The notes below the pieces were generated by a model that worked only from the letters and a program-made list of their open reading frames with translations, did not search any database and was not told where the DNA came from. The translations under genes and the position numbers were made by a program. Below, piece after piece: positions 1 to 9,160 of a stretch of DNA of 64,000 nt; position 1 is the stretch's first letter; each line of letters opens with the position of its first letter. The stretch comes from Guyanagaster necrorhizus (taxonomy: Eukaryota > Basidiomycota > Agaricomycetes > Agaricales > Physalacriaceae): NCBI RefSeq assembly GCF_019112545.1, contig NW_025064909.1:447142-511141 (forward strand). Reading direction: 5' to 3'.

Positions 1-526
1 TCAGAATTGCGCGAGGTCCTAAGACTCGTTTGCATCCTTCAAGACGGGGTGGGGTATTGAACATTGACCACGGGATGGCAGGTGGTCTCCAATACACCCA
101 CCCTAGAAAAACAATGGTGCGTCGCTCGACTTCACGACTTCGACATGACGATATGACTCTTTTTCTTTTCAGTGATAATCACAAAATAAAATACATGTAC
201 GTCCCTCCCTCGTCTTTTGCTGTAGATACTGATGTGTATCCATTGTTCTAGAAATACCTGCTCGTCATTTCAAACGAACGGGCGAAGCAGGTATCGAAAG
301 GAATTCGGACCATTAATAATGCGTAGGCGTCGCAAGGCTGTCAAAATGCGCCGATGCGTGCAATGAAAAGAGCTGAGTATGTATTTATTCAACTCACCAT
401 TCTCTCGCCGTCTGACATTTTTCGCAGCATGCCATACATATATTCCGATTTGCCATCCGTTTAAATATAAGGGTTAATAGCGAGGAACGACCTCGGTTTG
501 AAAGGTATGTAATTCCCGGGGGATAA

Positions 527-555
527 GACGGAGGCAGATGCGCGCTGCCTCCGTC
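527..555. other. Perfect 11-bp hairpin with 7-nt loop
   Basis: GACGGAGGCAG (527-537) and CTGCCTCCGTC (545-555) are exact inverted repeats around the loop ATGCGCG, followed by a GGGCCCCGGG tract. A related, weaker hairpin with the same GGGCCCCGGGCTT tail occurs near 1,264-1,340, so the unit appears twice inside segment X. The right copy near 59,950 keeps the structure with one mismatch that still allows a G-T pair. Its role is unknown; it could be a remnant of a small element or a transcript structure. Confidence 0.6.
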
Positions 556-599
556 TGGGTGCTCCCTTGCCGTGGGCCCCGGGCTTTCCACCAAACTCA

Positions 600-1440
600 C
601 CTATACCTTCGCGTCCGGTTTGTCACCTCATTCCGGTTGGAAGTTGTCCGTACACAGAGAAGCCTTTGAAGGCTTACTCGCCGTACCTACCTTGCTTCTT
701 TCCCTTCTTTCCACCTGGATAGTCAGGTGAGTACGACTCTTTGCTGTCGTTATATTTATTGAAATCAGTTGTCTTAGTTCTGCCTTCGCTTTATCGGTGG
801 TATCTTCCCTGCGTATGTTCATTTGTTACCCTCCCTTCTGTCTCTCTTACTATTTTTTCCCCAGATCCTCAAACTGCGTCATCACCATTTCACGACATTA
901 AGAGTCAAATACCTCAATCGAAGGTCGACCACGTCTTTCGTTCAGCCGCTTACAAGCTAAACTCTGGCAACACAACATCGCTCACGTCGGCTGCCAAAAG
1001 TATTGCTATATAAATGACCTTGTAAGCAAGTGAGTGCTTTCAACGAAACACCAGCAACATCAAATCGAGTGAGCTCGCATCCCAAGAAAAATAAAAGTAC
1101 GTCGAGCTTTTGTTTTCTTCTATTCTTTATCTGATCGTGGTGCTTTTAAGGGACAGTAAAAGTATCAACGCTTGTGTGAAGTGCACTATAAGCGAGTGAT
1201 GGCCTCTGCGTGAGGCGCCAACACAACGACAATACGCGGTATTGTCCCCCCCCCCCCCCCCCCCGGGGATAGAACGGAAGTGGATGTGCTCCCCTCCGTT
1301 CGGGTGTTCCCTTGACGTGGGCCCCGGGCTTGCAGGCATTGTACGGCTGCCTTTGGCGCTGTCTCGCTCTACCAAACGCACTTTGCACTTCAGCGCATTC
1401 TAGATACTAACTCAATGTATTATTCATTTTGCATAAATTC
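600..1440. other. Non-coding or weakly coding part of segment X
   Basis: No convincing long gene is seen. A short open stretch after a TTTTTCCCCAG-like acceptor (about 865-1,010) is partly conserved with 60,293-60,452 and both copies end in a similar serine/alanine-rich tail, so a small spliced gene cannot be excluded. The minus-strand reading frames over 1,127-1,388 owe their glycine or proline runs to the C tract and are not credible genes. Confidence 0.4.
1246..1264. repeat. 19-nt poly-C tract
   Basis: An uninterrupted run of C sits immediately before GGGG. The corresponding place in the right copy (about 60,672) has only CCCCTGGGGG, so the run expanded in one copy, or was extended by a sequencing or assembly error. 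Confidence 0.9.
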
Positions 1441-1471
1441 TATCCATAATATATCAAAATCATGAAAGTCT

Positions 1472-2591
1472 TTAGTTCAAATCCAGCATATTCCCCTCTT
1501 CGTTCAACCAAGCTAACTGGCCCAACGACCCATATTGATGAGTAGCACGGGGGAGTCGCGAACGCAGTGCCCTCCCTACGAGCACGCAACTTTGTATGAT
1601 ACTGTTTCCAAGGGAAATCTGAACGTGCAACTGGGAAAGATTGTTCATACACAAAGCATTGTCTAGGTCGGTCCAATATGGATGGTCTCTGTCAGACAGA
1701 GAGGCATTGCTATCAATGCGGATTTTCAGGTTCCAGAGTGAGCTGGGATGGTCGAGTGTCTTGGCCCACCACTTGATAGAATGTATGTAGTCGCGCCGCC
1801 TGTCCAGAACGAGGGTAAATGTGAGGTTGGAAACATATGGCATCTTGAGGGCAGGGAGTTCCTCATCTGTCATATCATGAATCAGCGATTGAAGAACACA
1901 AAAAGTATAAGATTGACGTACGCATAGCTATGCACCTGAATGTTATCTCTCTGGGTGAGGCGATGACAGGAGCGAGGTTGGCGAAGAGATCCTTCGTCCC
2001 TGGAATAGGATTGTTCGAGCCGGAAATTTCCAGACAATTCACCGACGACAGCGAAAAGGGGCCGTTTTGGGCCGTCAGCAAGTGGAGGAGGGACGTCGAA
2101 GAGTTGTCGAGATGAAGTGCTAGAGAACTGACTGATGGATTCAGTCTGCCTGGGATTCTGTTATACACTATGGGGAAGTCGTCGAATGTCACTCCTTCGA
2201 TGGATACTGTGGTGAGGTGGGAGTAGGAACTCAGAAGAGTAACAAGTTCATTGTGGCTGCAAGTAACATTGTCTAGAAAGAGCTCCTCGATAGTCGGGAA
2301 GGACATGAGAGCTGTGTGGTACTCGGAGCGGTCTCCCCTGAGGTCGGACCATGCAACTCCATTGATGGCCATAGTTTCCACAGGCTTTTGTCCTCGTACG
2401 TCCGCAAGGTGACGAAGCAAACGAGACAAGCCCCCGTCATAAACACCGTTTCTTATCTTGCCGCAGATATAGATGCGGCTGATGTCGTAAGTTACCCAAT
2501 GTTGGCGTTCGCACATCTCAGTATAAGTCGGCAAGGACCGATGGCGACGAGGTCCTATGTCATGGAAGCGGGCGACCATGGCTCTGTACAT
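1472..2591 (-). CDS. F-box/LRR-like protein, X family, left copy
   Basis: Two exons are supported: 2,591-1,922 and 1,866-1,472, joined by a 55-nt intron with donor GTACGT, a CTGAT branch-like motif and acceptor GACAG. Joining keeps the frame and gives about 354 residues. The protein has alternating leucine-rich strands such as FPTIEELFLDNVTC, VSSLALHLDNSS and VNCLEISG, typical of the variable LRR part of agaricomycete F-box proteins. No clear F-box is visible in these exons. A GTAAGTG donor near 2,633 and a TGTACAG acceptor just before the ATG at 2,579 suggest an upstream exon. Compared with the right copy (60,886-61,993), that exon has lost about 19 nt near 2,635, which would shift its frame, so this copy may be non-functional. 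A TATATAAAG element lies near 2,705. The substrate is unknown. Confidence 0.6.
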
Positions 2592-2639
2592 ACATCAGAA
2601 ATCATATATCATGGACGAAGAATTCATCACTTACCGGTT

Positions 2640-3880
2640 CTTAATAAGTGATGGGGGTGGAGAATGGGAGGTGTGAGATGGTCGCAAGCATCATTTGCAT
2701 CCCTTTATATATCGTGGGCGATGAATGAAGGCCACAGGGCTGCGGTCCGATACAAGACAACCAACAAAATACAGTGACGGCCAAAGAGTCTGACAAAGGC
2801 TGAAGAGAAAACTTTTCTAGAGCTCTTTTGCCGAGCTCCGAGCCCCTGTGGATGATATCACTCACTGCTAAAGAGATGAACACATGTGAATTGCATGGTA
2901 CCCAGGCAAAGAATTTCCTTGTACAAAGGTTGAAAGATCCGGTGAATTTCAAAAATTTCAGAGCCGAACATTGAATAAAAAGGTTCCCGGATCTTGCACT
3001 TGGTCTTGTTATCGAAACAAAAGACAGTCGAACAGTCGAAGCACCGGCAGTGGGTGAGCAAGAACATTACATTTATATCCAAATTTCAAAGAAGGAGACT
3101 TTGTTATTGTTGTTCCGTCTTTTGTAAATGTGGCCGGTCGAAGACGTCGATGCTGGCCTACAGAAAACAAGGTGTTTGTCTCTAGAGAATGACTAGCTAG
3201 CCAGCATAAAATTTTCACCATTAGTACTTACAGATCACCGACTGCCATTGAAACCATTGCGGCTACACAGACAGATTTCAACGCGTCGCCGTCAGAGGTG
3301 CGCGTCAGACGACCACAGTCGCCCGGCAATGCCGGCATCGAGTCCCTACTGGCATTCAATGAATTGTCTATATCTTTTCAGCGCAAAAGACTCACGGATA
3401 GACTCACGAGCTTCACTCGCAGAACTTCAATGCATTTGTTCTGTGTTTCTGCTGGTATACGTTATATGTTATCTCTTGCCAGCGCTCAATACAGTGTACT
3501 CAATAGCCAACAAGGCGATTAACTGGACCACCTCAGATCATCTTGAAATCATGTTCACAGCTGGTTCTCGCATTCATTGTCGGATATCATTGCCAAGATC
3601 GCAGCATCGACACTGGCAGCTGTGGTATACGCTATGACTGTGGTTCAGGATCCCCCTCTCAAGGAGTCTTGAGCACACTCAGCATGTATCGACTCAATCT
3701 TGATAACATTCTAGGTTTGCATCATATTAGCCCCGTTCCTAGGCTGCTGATATTGGAGTTCAGGCAGCACGAAGCGACTCTTATATCGCATCGTTACTTG
3801 CTGTTGGCCTTCATTGGTGGTTCTTTTCAGTATGGAGGAAGTCTAAAGAGTCCCACTCTGTTTCGACCACTGCTCAGCAA
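2640..3880. other. Stretch with no assigned gene
   Basis: Most of this matches 62,050-63,280. Several short overlapping reading frames occur on both strands but none shows a recognisable domain or consistent conservation. It includes the probable promoter and possible first exon of the minus-strand X-family gene. I see no RNA gene or mobile element here. Confidence 0.4.
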
Positions 3881-4002
3881 CGCGTTTCGCGTACTACATG
3901 AATGTTTGAATCTTCCTTCGTTTACTGTCCCGTTTAGTCTATGTTAGGTTATTCGAATATCTACCATCTGTCTTGGAAATATAACTCTCAGTCGGAGATG
4001 AA

Positions 4003-5160
4003 TTAGCCTCGATCGGTCAAATAAGGTCTTACAATGAGGTTAATGCTACCTGAGCGGCAAATCGACGACTCCAGATCTAGCTGCCGTCTAATGTTCATTT
4101 GCAACACTAGGCTCTGCAGAACACCGACGTGGTCATCCAGCATTCGCAGAATGGATGGGAGGGGAAATGACTGTAGTGAGTCAATGGCGATAGCTCGATG
4201 CCCTAAGCTCAAGTGTGTTACCAAAGGTGGTAAGCGTTCGAGTAGGACAGAGCTCCATATACCATGACTGACATGAAGGTACTCCAACCGCGGGAGATGT
4301 CCGACGACGTCATCCATAAAAGGCATGTAAGGAAGTTTCAAATCTGAATTGACAGTCAAACGACGGAGAAGTTTGAGTTCGTTGAGAATCAGGGGAAGGC
4401 GTGAAAATAGGGTATTCCTGTTTTCGCGAGGCAATCGGAAGTCGAATCGTGTCAGAGTCGATGACAAGGAACTAATTGGTAGTGATAGTAGTAGGTCACC
4501 TAGAATGTCGGTATATATTCCGAGTCTTGTCAACGGAGGTAAAACTGGGACTTCCGCATTCAAGACTCCAGTCAGTTGTATCCAAAGGTATACTTCTCTC
4601 AAAGAAGGAAGAGAAGCGAAGAGATTGATCGTCTCTAGATCAATGACGGAAGTGGTTATGACGAGAGATTGAAGCACAGAAAGGCTGGTCGCACAGAGCT
4701 GCCTGATGACATTTGGCAGAATGATTTCTTCCAATGACAAATTACCGAAAACGACATGGAAAGACCGGATGTTTCCCGGAGGGAGAAGGAGAAGCCAGTC
4801 ATAATCTGCAGGTGTCACTGGGATGTCTGGCAGGGGATATGCTACAATTCTCAAGGACAGCGTGTGGATGTATGATCGTACAGCCGCGCATGTCCGTAGT
4901 GTAGAGGCGAGTAGCGGAATAGGGTATATGAACTGCAGGCTGGAGTAGAGGCGTCTGCGGGATGGTTCAAGCCAGGTTTTACAGACAATTGCAGTGGACG
5001 CAGTGTCTGGTTTGTCCAAGCCTGATACGATCTCTTCAATGATCTCTGGAGGGCAAAGTTCAGCAGCCGAGGGCTGACGGGGGTGATTGCACAAGTCATT
5101 CTTGTGGAGAGGTATTGAGATTCTAGACTTTACGTTAGTTGCTTTCACTGCCGATTCCAC
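4003..5160 (-). CDS. F-box protein, Y1 family (copy A)
   Basis: A single open frame of 385 residues. The F-box lies at about residues 34-75, starting LCPPEIIEEIVSGLDKPD and continuing through IVCKTWLEPSRRRLYSSL, which fits the Skp1-binding fold of SCF ubiquitin-ligase adaptors. The rest is leucine-rich with LRR-like strands (VLQSLVITTS, LKLLRRLTVNS, RLEYLHVSHG), probably a substrate-binding surface. Two close paralogues occur in this window at 35,315-36,508 and 54,548-55,735; this copy differs most and has a shorter C-terminus, ending TDRG. A solo LTR sits about 100 bp upstream of the start codon at 5,260-5,476. The substrate cannot be inferred. Confidence 0.8.
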   Translation of the reverse strand: MESAVKATNVKSRISIPLHKNDLCNHPRQPSAAELCPPEIIEEIVSGLDKPDTASTAIVCKTWLEPSRRRLYSSLQFIYPIPLLASTLRTCAAVRSYIHTLSLRIVAYPLPDIPVTPADYDWLLLLPPGNIRSFHVVFGNLSLEEIILPNVIRQLCATSLSVLQSLVITTSVIDLETINLFASLPSLREVYLWIQLTGVLNAEVPVLPPLTRLGIYTDILGDLLLSLPISSLSSTLTRFDFRLPRENRNTLFSRLPLILNELKLLRRLTVNSDLKLPYMPFMDDVVGHLPRLEYLHVSHGIWSSVLLERLPPLVTHLSLGHRAIAIDSLQSFPLPSILRMLDDHVGVLQSLVLQMNIRRQLDLESSICRSGSINLIVRPYLTDRG

Positions 5161-5259
5161 GGTGCCTACCGATGGTCAACGGCTCTTTCCGGTTGTGCCG
5201 TATCTTTGGACCAGTGAATTATTAGAAACTAAAGATGTCGATGAATCTGAATTAGTATT

Positions 5260-5476
5260 TGTTGGGATTTTGCTGGAAAGTTCTAGAAAGGGCAATCCGG
5301 CATCATGCCGAGAGTTGATGAGTAAGCCCGAGAGAAAGAGAAAGTTGTAGTAAATTCTAGATACAAGCCTGGAGAGTATAAATACGAGCTCTGTAGGAGC
5401 TGTAGAATAAGGAGTTCATACCTTCCGGCCTTACCAGCCTGGAGTCTACCCTGCGCATCACCGAGGATTTCCAACA
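5260..5476. mobile_element. Solo LTR, Copia-like, 217 bp
   Basis: The element starts TGTTGGGATTTTGC and ends GGATTTCCAACA, giving TG...CA ends. It is flanked by the 5-bp target duplication GTATT (5,255-5,259 and 5,477-5,481). The empty site is seen in both other copies of this module (near 36,603 and 54,448), where a single GTATTCAATTTT is uninterrupted. A TATAAATA box lies inside. The short length and ending resemble the 206-bp LTR of the Copia element at 7,223. It formed by LTR-LTR recombination after the module was duplicated. It still contains CpGs. Confidence 0.9.
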
Positions 5477-5481
5477 GTATT

Positions 5482-6533
5482 CAATTTTGATTCAAGGCTA
5501 GACTCACAGCAAGAGTTGGTCGCAAGGCCCTGACCGAGTACAGGCTTGCGAGTCGTTGACTCAGAATGTGCGTGTAATTTAAAGTCAATGCGTGGTAAGT
5601 CACAATGTCACACCTGTTACCCGTTCCTCTACTTTCAGTATTCTGTCCTTTATATCTGCTTTGAGCCAGACATAGCACCAGAAAAACGACAATGAGAATT
5701 GTTATCGGTTCTGGGTCGCGCGAACCATGAAGTTTGAAACTTGAAGCTTGAACTTGAATAATTGTCGTGATGGGCGATGGAAGAGAAGATTCGCTTCGAT
5801 GCGTGTTTCTCTGGTTGAAGAGTTGGCTATCTCTTTCGTCCCATTCTTTATCACTGCTCAAGTCCACACACCAATAGCCAGCGACTTACCCTTGATTCAA
5901 GGGAAGTCTTCTCATTACTTGGTTCAACGCCTACTAACCATGTCCTTTTGAGAACTGTTCGTACCCATCACGTATTTCATGTTCTGTTTTGCCTAACGCT
6001 AGCATTACTAGTAGAATCTAGTGTCTTGCTGACGGAACAGATTCGCGACGCTCTAGACTACTGTACAATAACCATCTGGAAATCTGGCTCGACACCGGAC
6101 AACATAAAACAATAATCGATTGCAAAGTCTCCTGTATGTAGCGCCTGTTTGTCATGTACTCTAATCTGACGGTGCAAATGCCACTAGAGAATTATCTTCC
6201 TGTATGCCAGGAATAGACGATCCTCCAACTAGCAACCGATTTTGTCGATCCAGGCTTCGCAGCTCGATGGTTTGCCCGCCAGGACGTCAAAGGAACTTGA
6301 ACTTACCTTACATATGAAGGTCCAAAGTCATCATCGACTTCAGTTTTTTTCGAAGATGTTCTCTGAGGGTAAGGCTTCTCACCATCATTATGTTAGACCT
6401 AACCGGACCATACTAGCTTTTGTCCTCCCGCCAAAGTCATGCTACCATGGCAACATTGGGTTGTGCAGGGAGGCTGTGCAAGCCTGCTCTTCTATTTAAT
6501 GAGGCACATCAACTGGATTTCCACACACGAACG
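5482..6533. other. Intergenic sequence between divergent F-box genes
   Basis: This region is homologous to 36,600-37,664 (which includes an assembly gap) and, inverted, to 53,436-54,450. It separates the minus-strand F-box gene at 4,003-5,160 from the plus-strand F-box gene starting at 6,534, so it probably holds both promoters. No convincing coding sequence is seen. Confidence 0.5.
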
Positions 6534-7222
6534 ATGCTCCCCACCGAACTGTATAACCTCATTATCGACCATCTCCATGACTCCAAGCCATCCCTCTTAG
6601 CATGCTCCCTCGTCTGCTGCGCACGGGTCCCCGAAAGTCGTTTTCACGTCTTCCACAAAATCCAACTCCGTCGCGACACAGATTCGTTCTTCCAGTTGTT
6701 CGAGAGCCCCCATGCTACCCTCGCTTCGGCACATATACGCGAGCTTAATGTCGCGCAGAATTCCGTCACTAGAGGTGGAAGTCCCGCAGACCTGCTTGAT
6801 GGCAGGACGTTCCAGGGCGTCTTGACTCGATGTCCTGCAGATGTCTTTGAGCATGTGCAGAAGTTGTCGGTGATTTGGGTTGGCTGGTGGACACTCACCA
6901 ATGCAGAGAAACTGAGTATTGGACATCGATTCAAGAGTGTGACCGAGCTCCGGTTGTGGATGGTTGTTTTCCAGACAGATGAAGAGTTCCAAGCTCTGAT
7001 CACTTCGATCCAGGCGCTGGAAGTCTTGTCTCTGCAGACTATACGGTTCCGGGCCAAGGATTCGGAGGAAGATCACTCAGACGCCAAGCACACACTGTCA
7101 GCCAACTTACATACCATCTCGCTCCACGACGTGACCGACCCTCGTATTATACGCTTTCTGATCCCATGTCTGTCTCTCCGAGTATTCAAATGTCACTATG
7201 TAAATTTTGGTGACTTTAAGCC
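6534..7222 (+). pseudogene. F-box gene, Y2 family (copy D), 5' part, cut by a Copia insertion
   Basis: The frame opens at MLPTELYNLIIDHLHDS, the conserved start of an agaricomycete F-box domain, and runs uninterrupted with LRR-like strands until it enters the LTR at 7,223 after FGDFKP. The start at 6,534 is chosen because the other two copies (37,665 and 53,435) begin at the same MLPTEL. The 3' half of the gene resumes at 20,326. Unlike those copies, this one has no one-base deletion near residue 162, so it was the more intact reading frame before the transposon landed. Translation into the LTR would add an artificial tail ending near 7,445. Confidence 0.85.
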
Positions 7223-7428
7223 TGTTGTAAGTAGAGAGGAGAGTAATGTACAGAGGATTAGAATTAGCCTCTTGAGAGAGACGTTCTACTTAAATACATT
7301 TTGTATTACTTCGAGATCTTTCTACGAGATACTAAATAAGTCTGGATCACGATCCAAGTCAGCTGCTGCTGACTGGCATCGTATCTTCGAGTACGTTCTC
7401 GTACTCACTCGGGATTGCTATTCCAACA
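7223..7428 (-). repeat. Copia-1 3' LTR (left), CpGs retained
   Basis: A 206-bp LTR with TG...CA ends. It keeps nine CpG dinucleotides, all of which are TpG or CpA in its partner at 20,118-20,325. It lies exactly at the left edge of the CpG-depleted domain. Confidence 0.95.
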
Positions 7429-7449
7429 CTTCCCCTCAATTCTGAGTTC

Positions 7450-8153
7450 CTAGAATACCTGCAGATAGATACTCATGTAATGGTCTTGGTAGGCCTTTAG
7501 TGAATATATCCACTAAGTTATCTTCTGATGCACAGTGCTGAACTTTGACTTCATTTGAAGTCATGTGCTCATGAATGAAGTGGTGCTGTATGTCTATATG
7601 CTTTGATCATGCATGGAATATAGGGTTCTTGGTGAATTTGATTGCTGATTGGTTGTCAATGAAAATAGTCATTGCTTCATAAGGTGGCAATTCTAATTTG
7701 GTTAAGAGTGCTCATAGCCAAATTACTTCCCAGATTGTGTGTGCAAGGGCCATATATTCTGCTTCCATAGTGGATAAGGCTATGGTGGGCTGTTTCTTTG
7801 AACTCAAAGTAACAGCTCCCTCTGCATAGATACAGACATAACCAGATGTTGATCTTCTATCTGTTCTGTCTTCTCTCCAGTCTGAGTCTGAATAAGGTAT
7901 CAGCTCATCCATAGTCCCTCCGTATGTGATTCTGAAGTCTAGAGTTCCCTTCAGATAGTGGAAAACTTGCTTCAAGGCTGTGACATGCTCAGCAACTGGA
8001 TTCTGCATGTACTTGCTTAATTCAGTGACAGCATGTGCAATATCAGGCTGGGATCCATTGGCCACATACATTAGTGATCTGACACCAGTATGGTAGTATT
8101 GCCTGGTGGCTATGTCAACACCTCATGTGTCTTCTGTCAGAATTTTCTCTAGC
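7450..8153 (-). pseudogene. Copia-1 RNase H region
   Basis: The frame at 8,071-7,712 reads like the end of reverse transcriptase and RNase H of Copia polyproteins: MYVANGSQPDIAHAVTELSK, then a YSDSDW active-site segment, RRSTSGYV, and STMEAEYMAL. Translation continues after a TGA (7,709-7,711) where Arg is expected, and after another (7,603-7,605) inside the conserved HARSKHIDI motif. Both fit CGA to TGA decay. It is the 3' end of the polyprotein whose 5' part lies beyond the nested Gypsy insertion. Confidence 0.85.
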
Positions 8154-8158
8154 TATAC

Positions 8159-8675
8159 TGTTAAGCCCAAACTCCATGTGACTGATAACATGTGATAAAC
8201 TAACAGAACCTCACACTTCAGGTTATACTGTTAGAGTTCACTGATGTGCTATCAGCATTGTGTGATCAAGGCATTTGTAAGAGGCTCGAGATAGGATGGT
8301 AGAGAATAAACTTTAGCTCAAAGCTGAGGTATTACAGCAAGAACTAAGCTACTTAAATATTGTTCTGTTATCTAGTTATAAATAAACATTCACAAAAGAT
8401 ATTGTCTGTGGTAGAGCTGTTACTGCTGTGGTTACCAAGTTCTCCACAAAAACTGTTGTCTTGCTGTTGTGCTGTTACTGCTGCACTGCCATTTGGAGAC
8501 AAAAGGAGTATTGTCTCTCCCTTCACAGCATACAGCAGTGCAATAAGACAATGACTGACTGGGTTGCTGAGCTAAATGTTCCCATGGTCCTAAGCACTGG
8601 CTTAAGCACTCTGACTAAGCAAAGATAGGGGTCATTTCAAGAAAAAGAAAAGGAAAAATAGGAAAAATCATAATA
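8159..8675 (-). repeat. Gypsy-1 3' LTR (left)
   Basis: A 517-bp LTR nearly identical to 16,193-16,709. Many of the differences are TG/CA or CG/TG pairs, for example CTCGAG here against CTTGAG there. Confidence 0.93.
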
Positions 8676-8689
8676 TTACCCTCTCCTTA

Positions 8690-9160
8690 AGACCATTGTC
8701 CTGATGGTCAAGTTAGAATAAGTCATCCTGGCAAGTCACAGTGTCATTGAAGATTGCTCTTCACTATATGTCCACACCATTTCTGGCTCGTTTGTTGAAG
8801 CATCAGCTTCTCCACCCTCTAAGACTTGTGTTGTATTGGCAGGTATTGATGGAAACTCCTCTTTATCATGGGCATTTCCTGTTGCTACATGTCCTCTGTT
8901 GATGGCAGATGGACATATTTGCTCAGGGATAATATTGAACATGATCTCCTTTGTATTGACATAGTTGATTTGTTGCTTGTAGTCATGTATTGCCTCTTCC
9001 ATGTTCATGTATTTTTTGTTGACCCATTGGTTTGATTCTGGTCCATAGCCTTTTCAGCTGACTAGGTAGTCAACAGTTGTTTTTATGCCTCTGCCTCATG
9101 CTTTGACCTTTCATATTTTGTGGTTCAGCACTTCATCGATTTCATAGTGTTCTTCATCAT
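8690..9160 (-). pseudogene. Gypsy-1 chromodomain
   Basis: Minus-strand translation across 9,160-8,900 gives a chromodomain signature: a DYLV strand, KGYGPESNQWV, then NMEEAIHDY. Chromodomains at the integrase C-terminus are known to bind methylated histone H3 and direct chromoviruses to heterochromatin. That fits this element having landed inside another transposon in a decayed block. In-frame stops occur where Trp or Arg is expected. Confidence 0.8.

Larger units (their letters stand above)
1..3730. repeat. Segment X, left copy of a direct segmental duplication
   Basis: This stretch matches 59,440-63,283 in the same orientation (offset about 59,440 at the start, drifting by small indels). 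It contains non-coding sequence with a hairpin, a C tract, and one F-box/LRR-like gene on the minus strand. A third, inverted and CpG-decayed copy of its first 480 bases or so lies at 26,367-26,857. The copy probably continues left of the window, because the right copy is preceded by sequence absent here. The match breaks near 3,730, shortly after a shared tract reading CATTCTAGGTTTG. Confidence 0.9.

Noticed and set aside
1127..1388. Overlapping minus-strand open frames with a glycine run
   Set aside because: The run is the reverse complement of the C tract, and the tract is short in the other copy.
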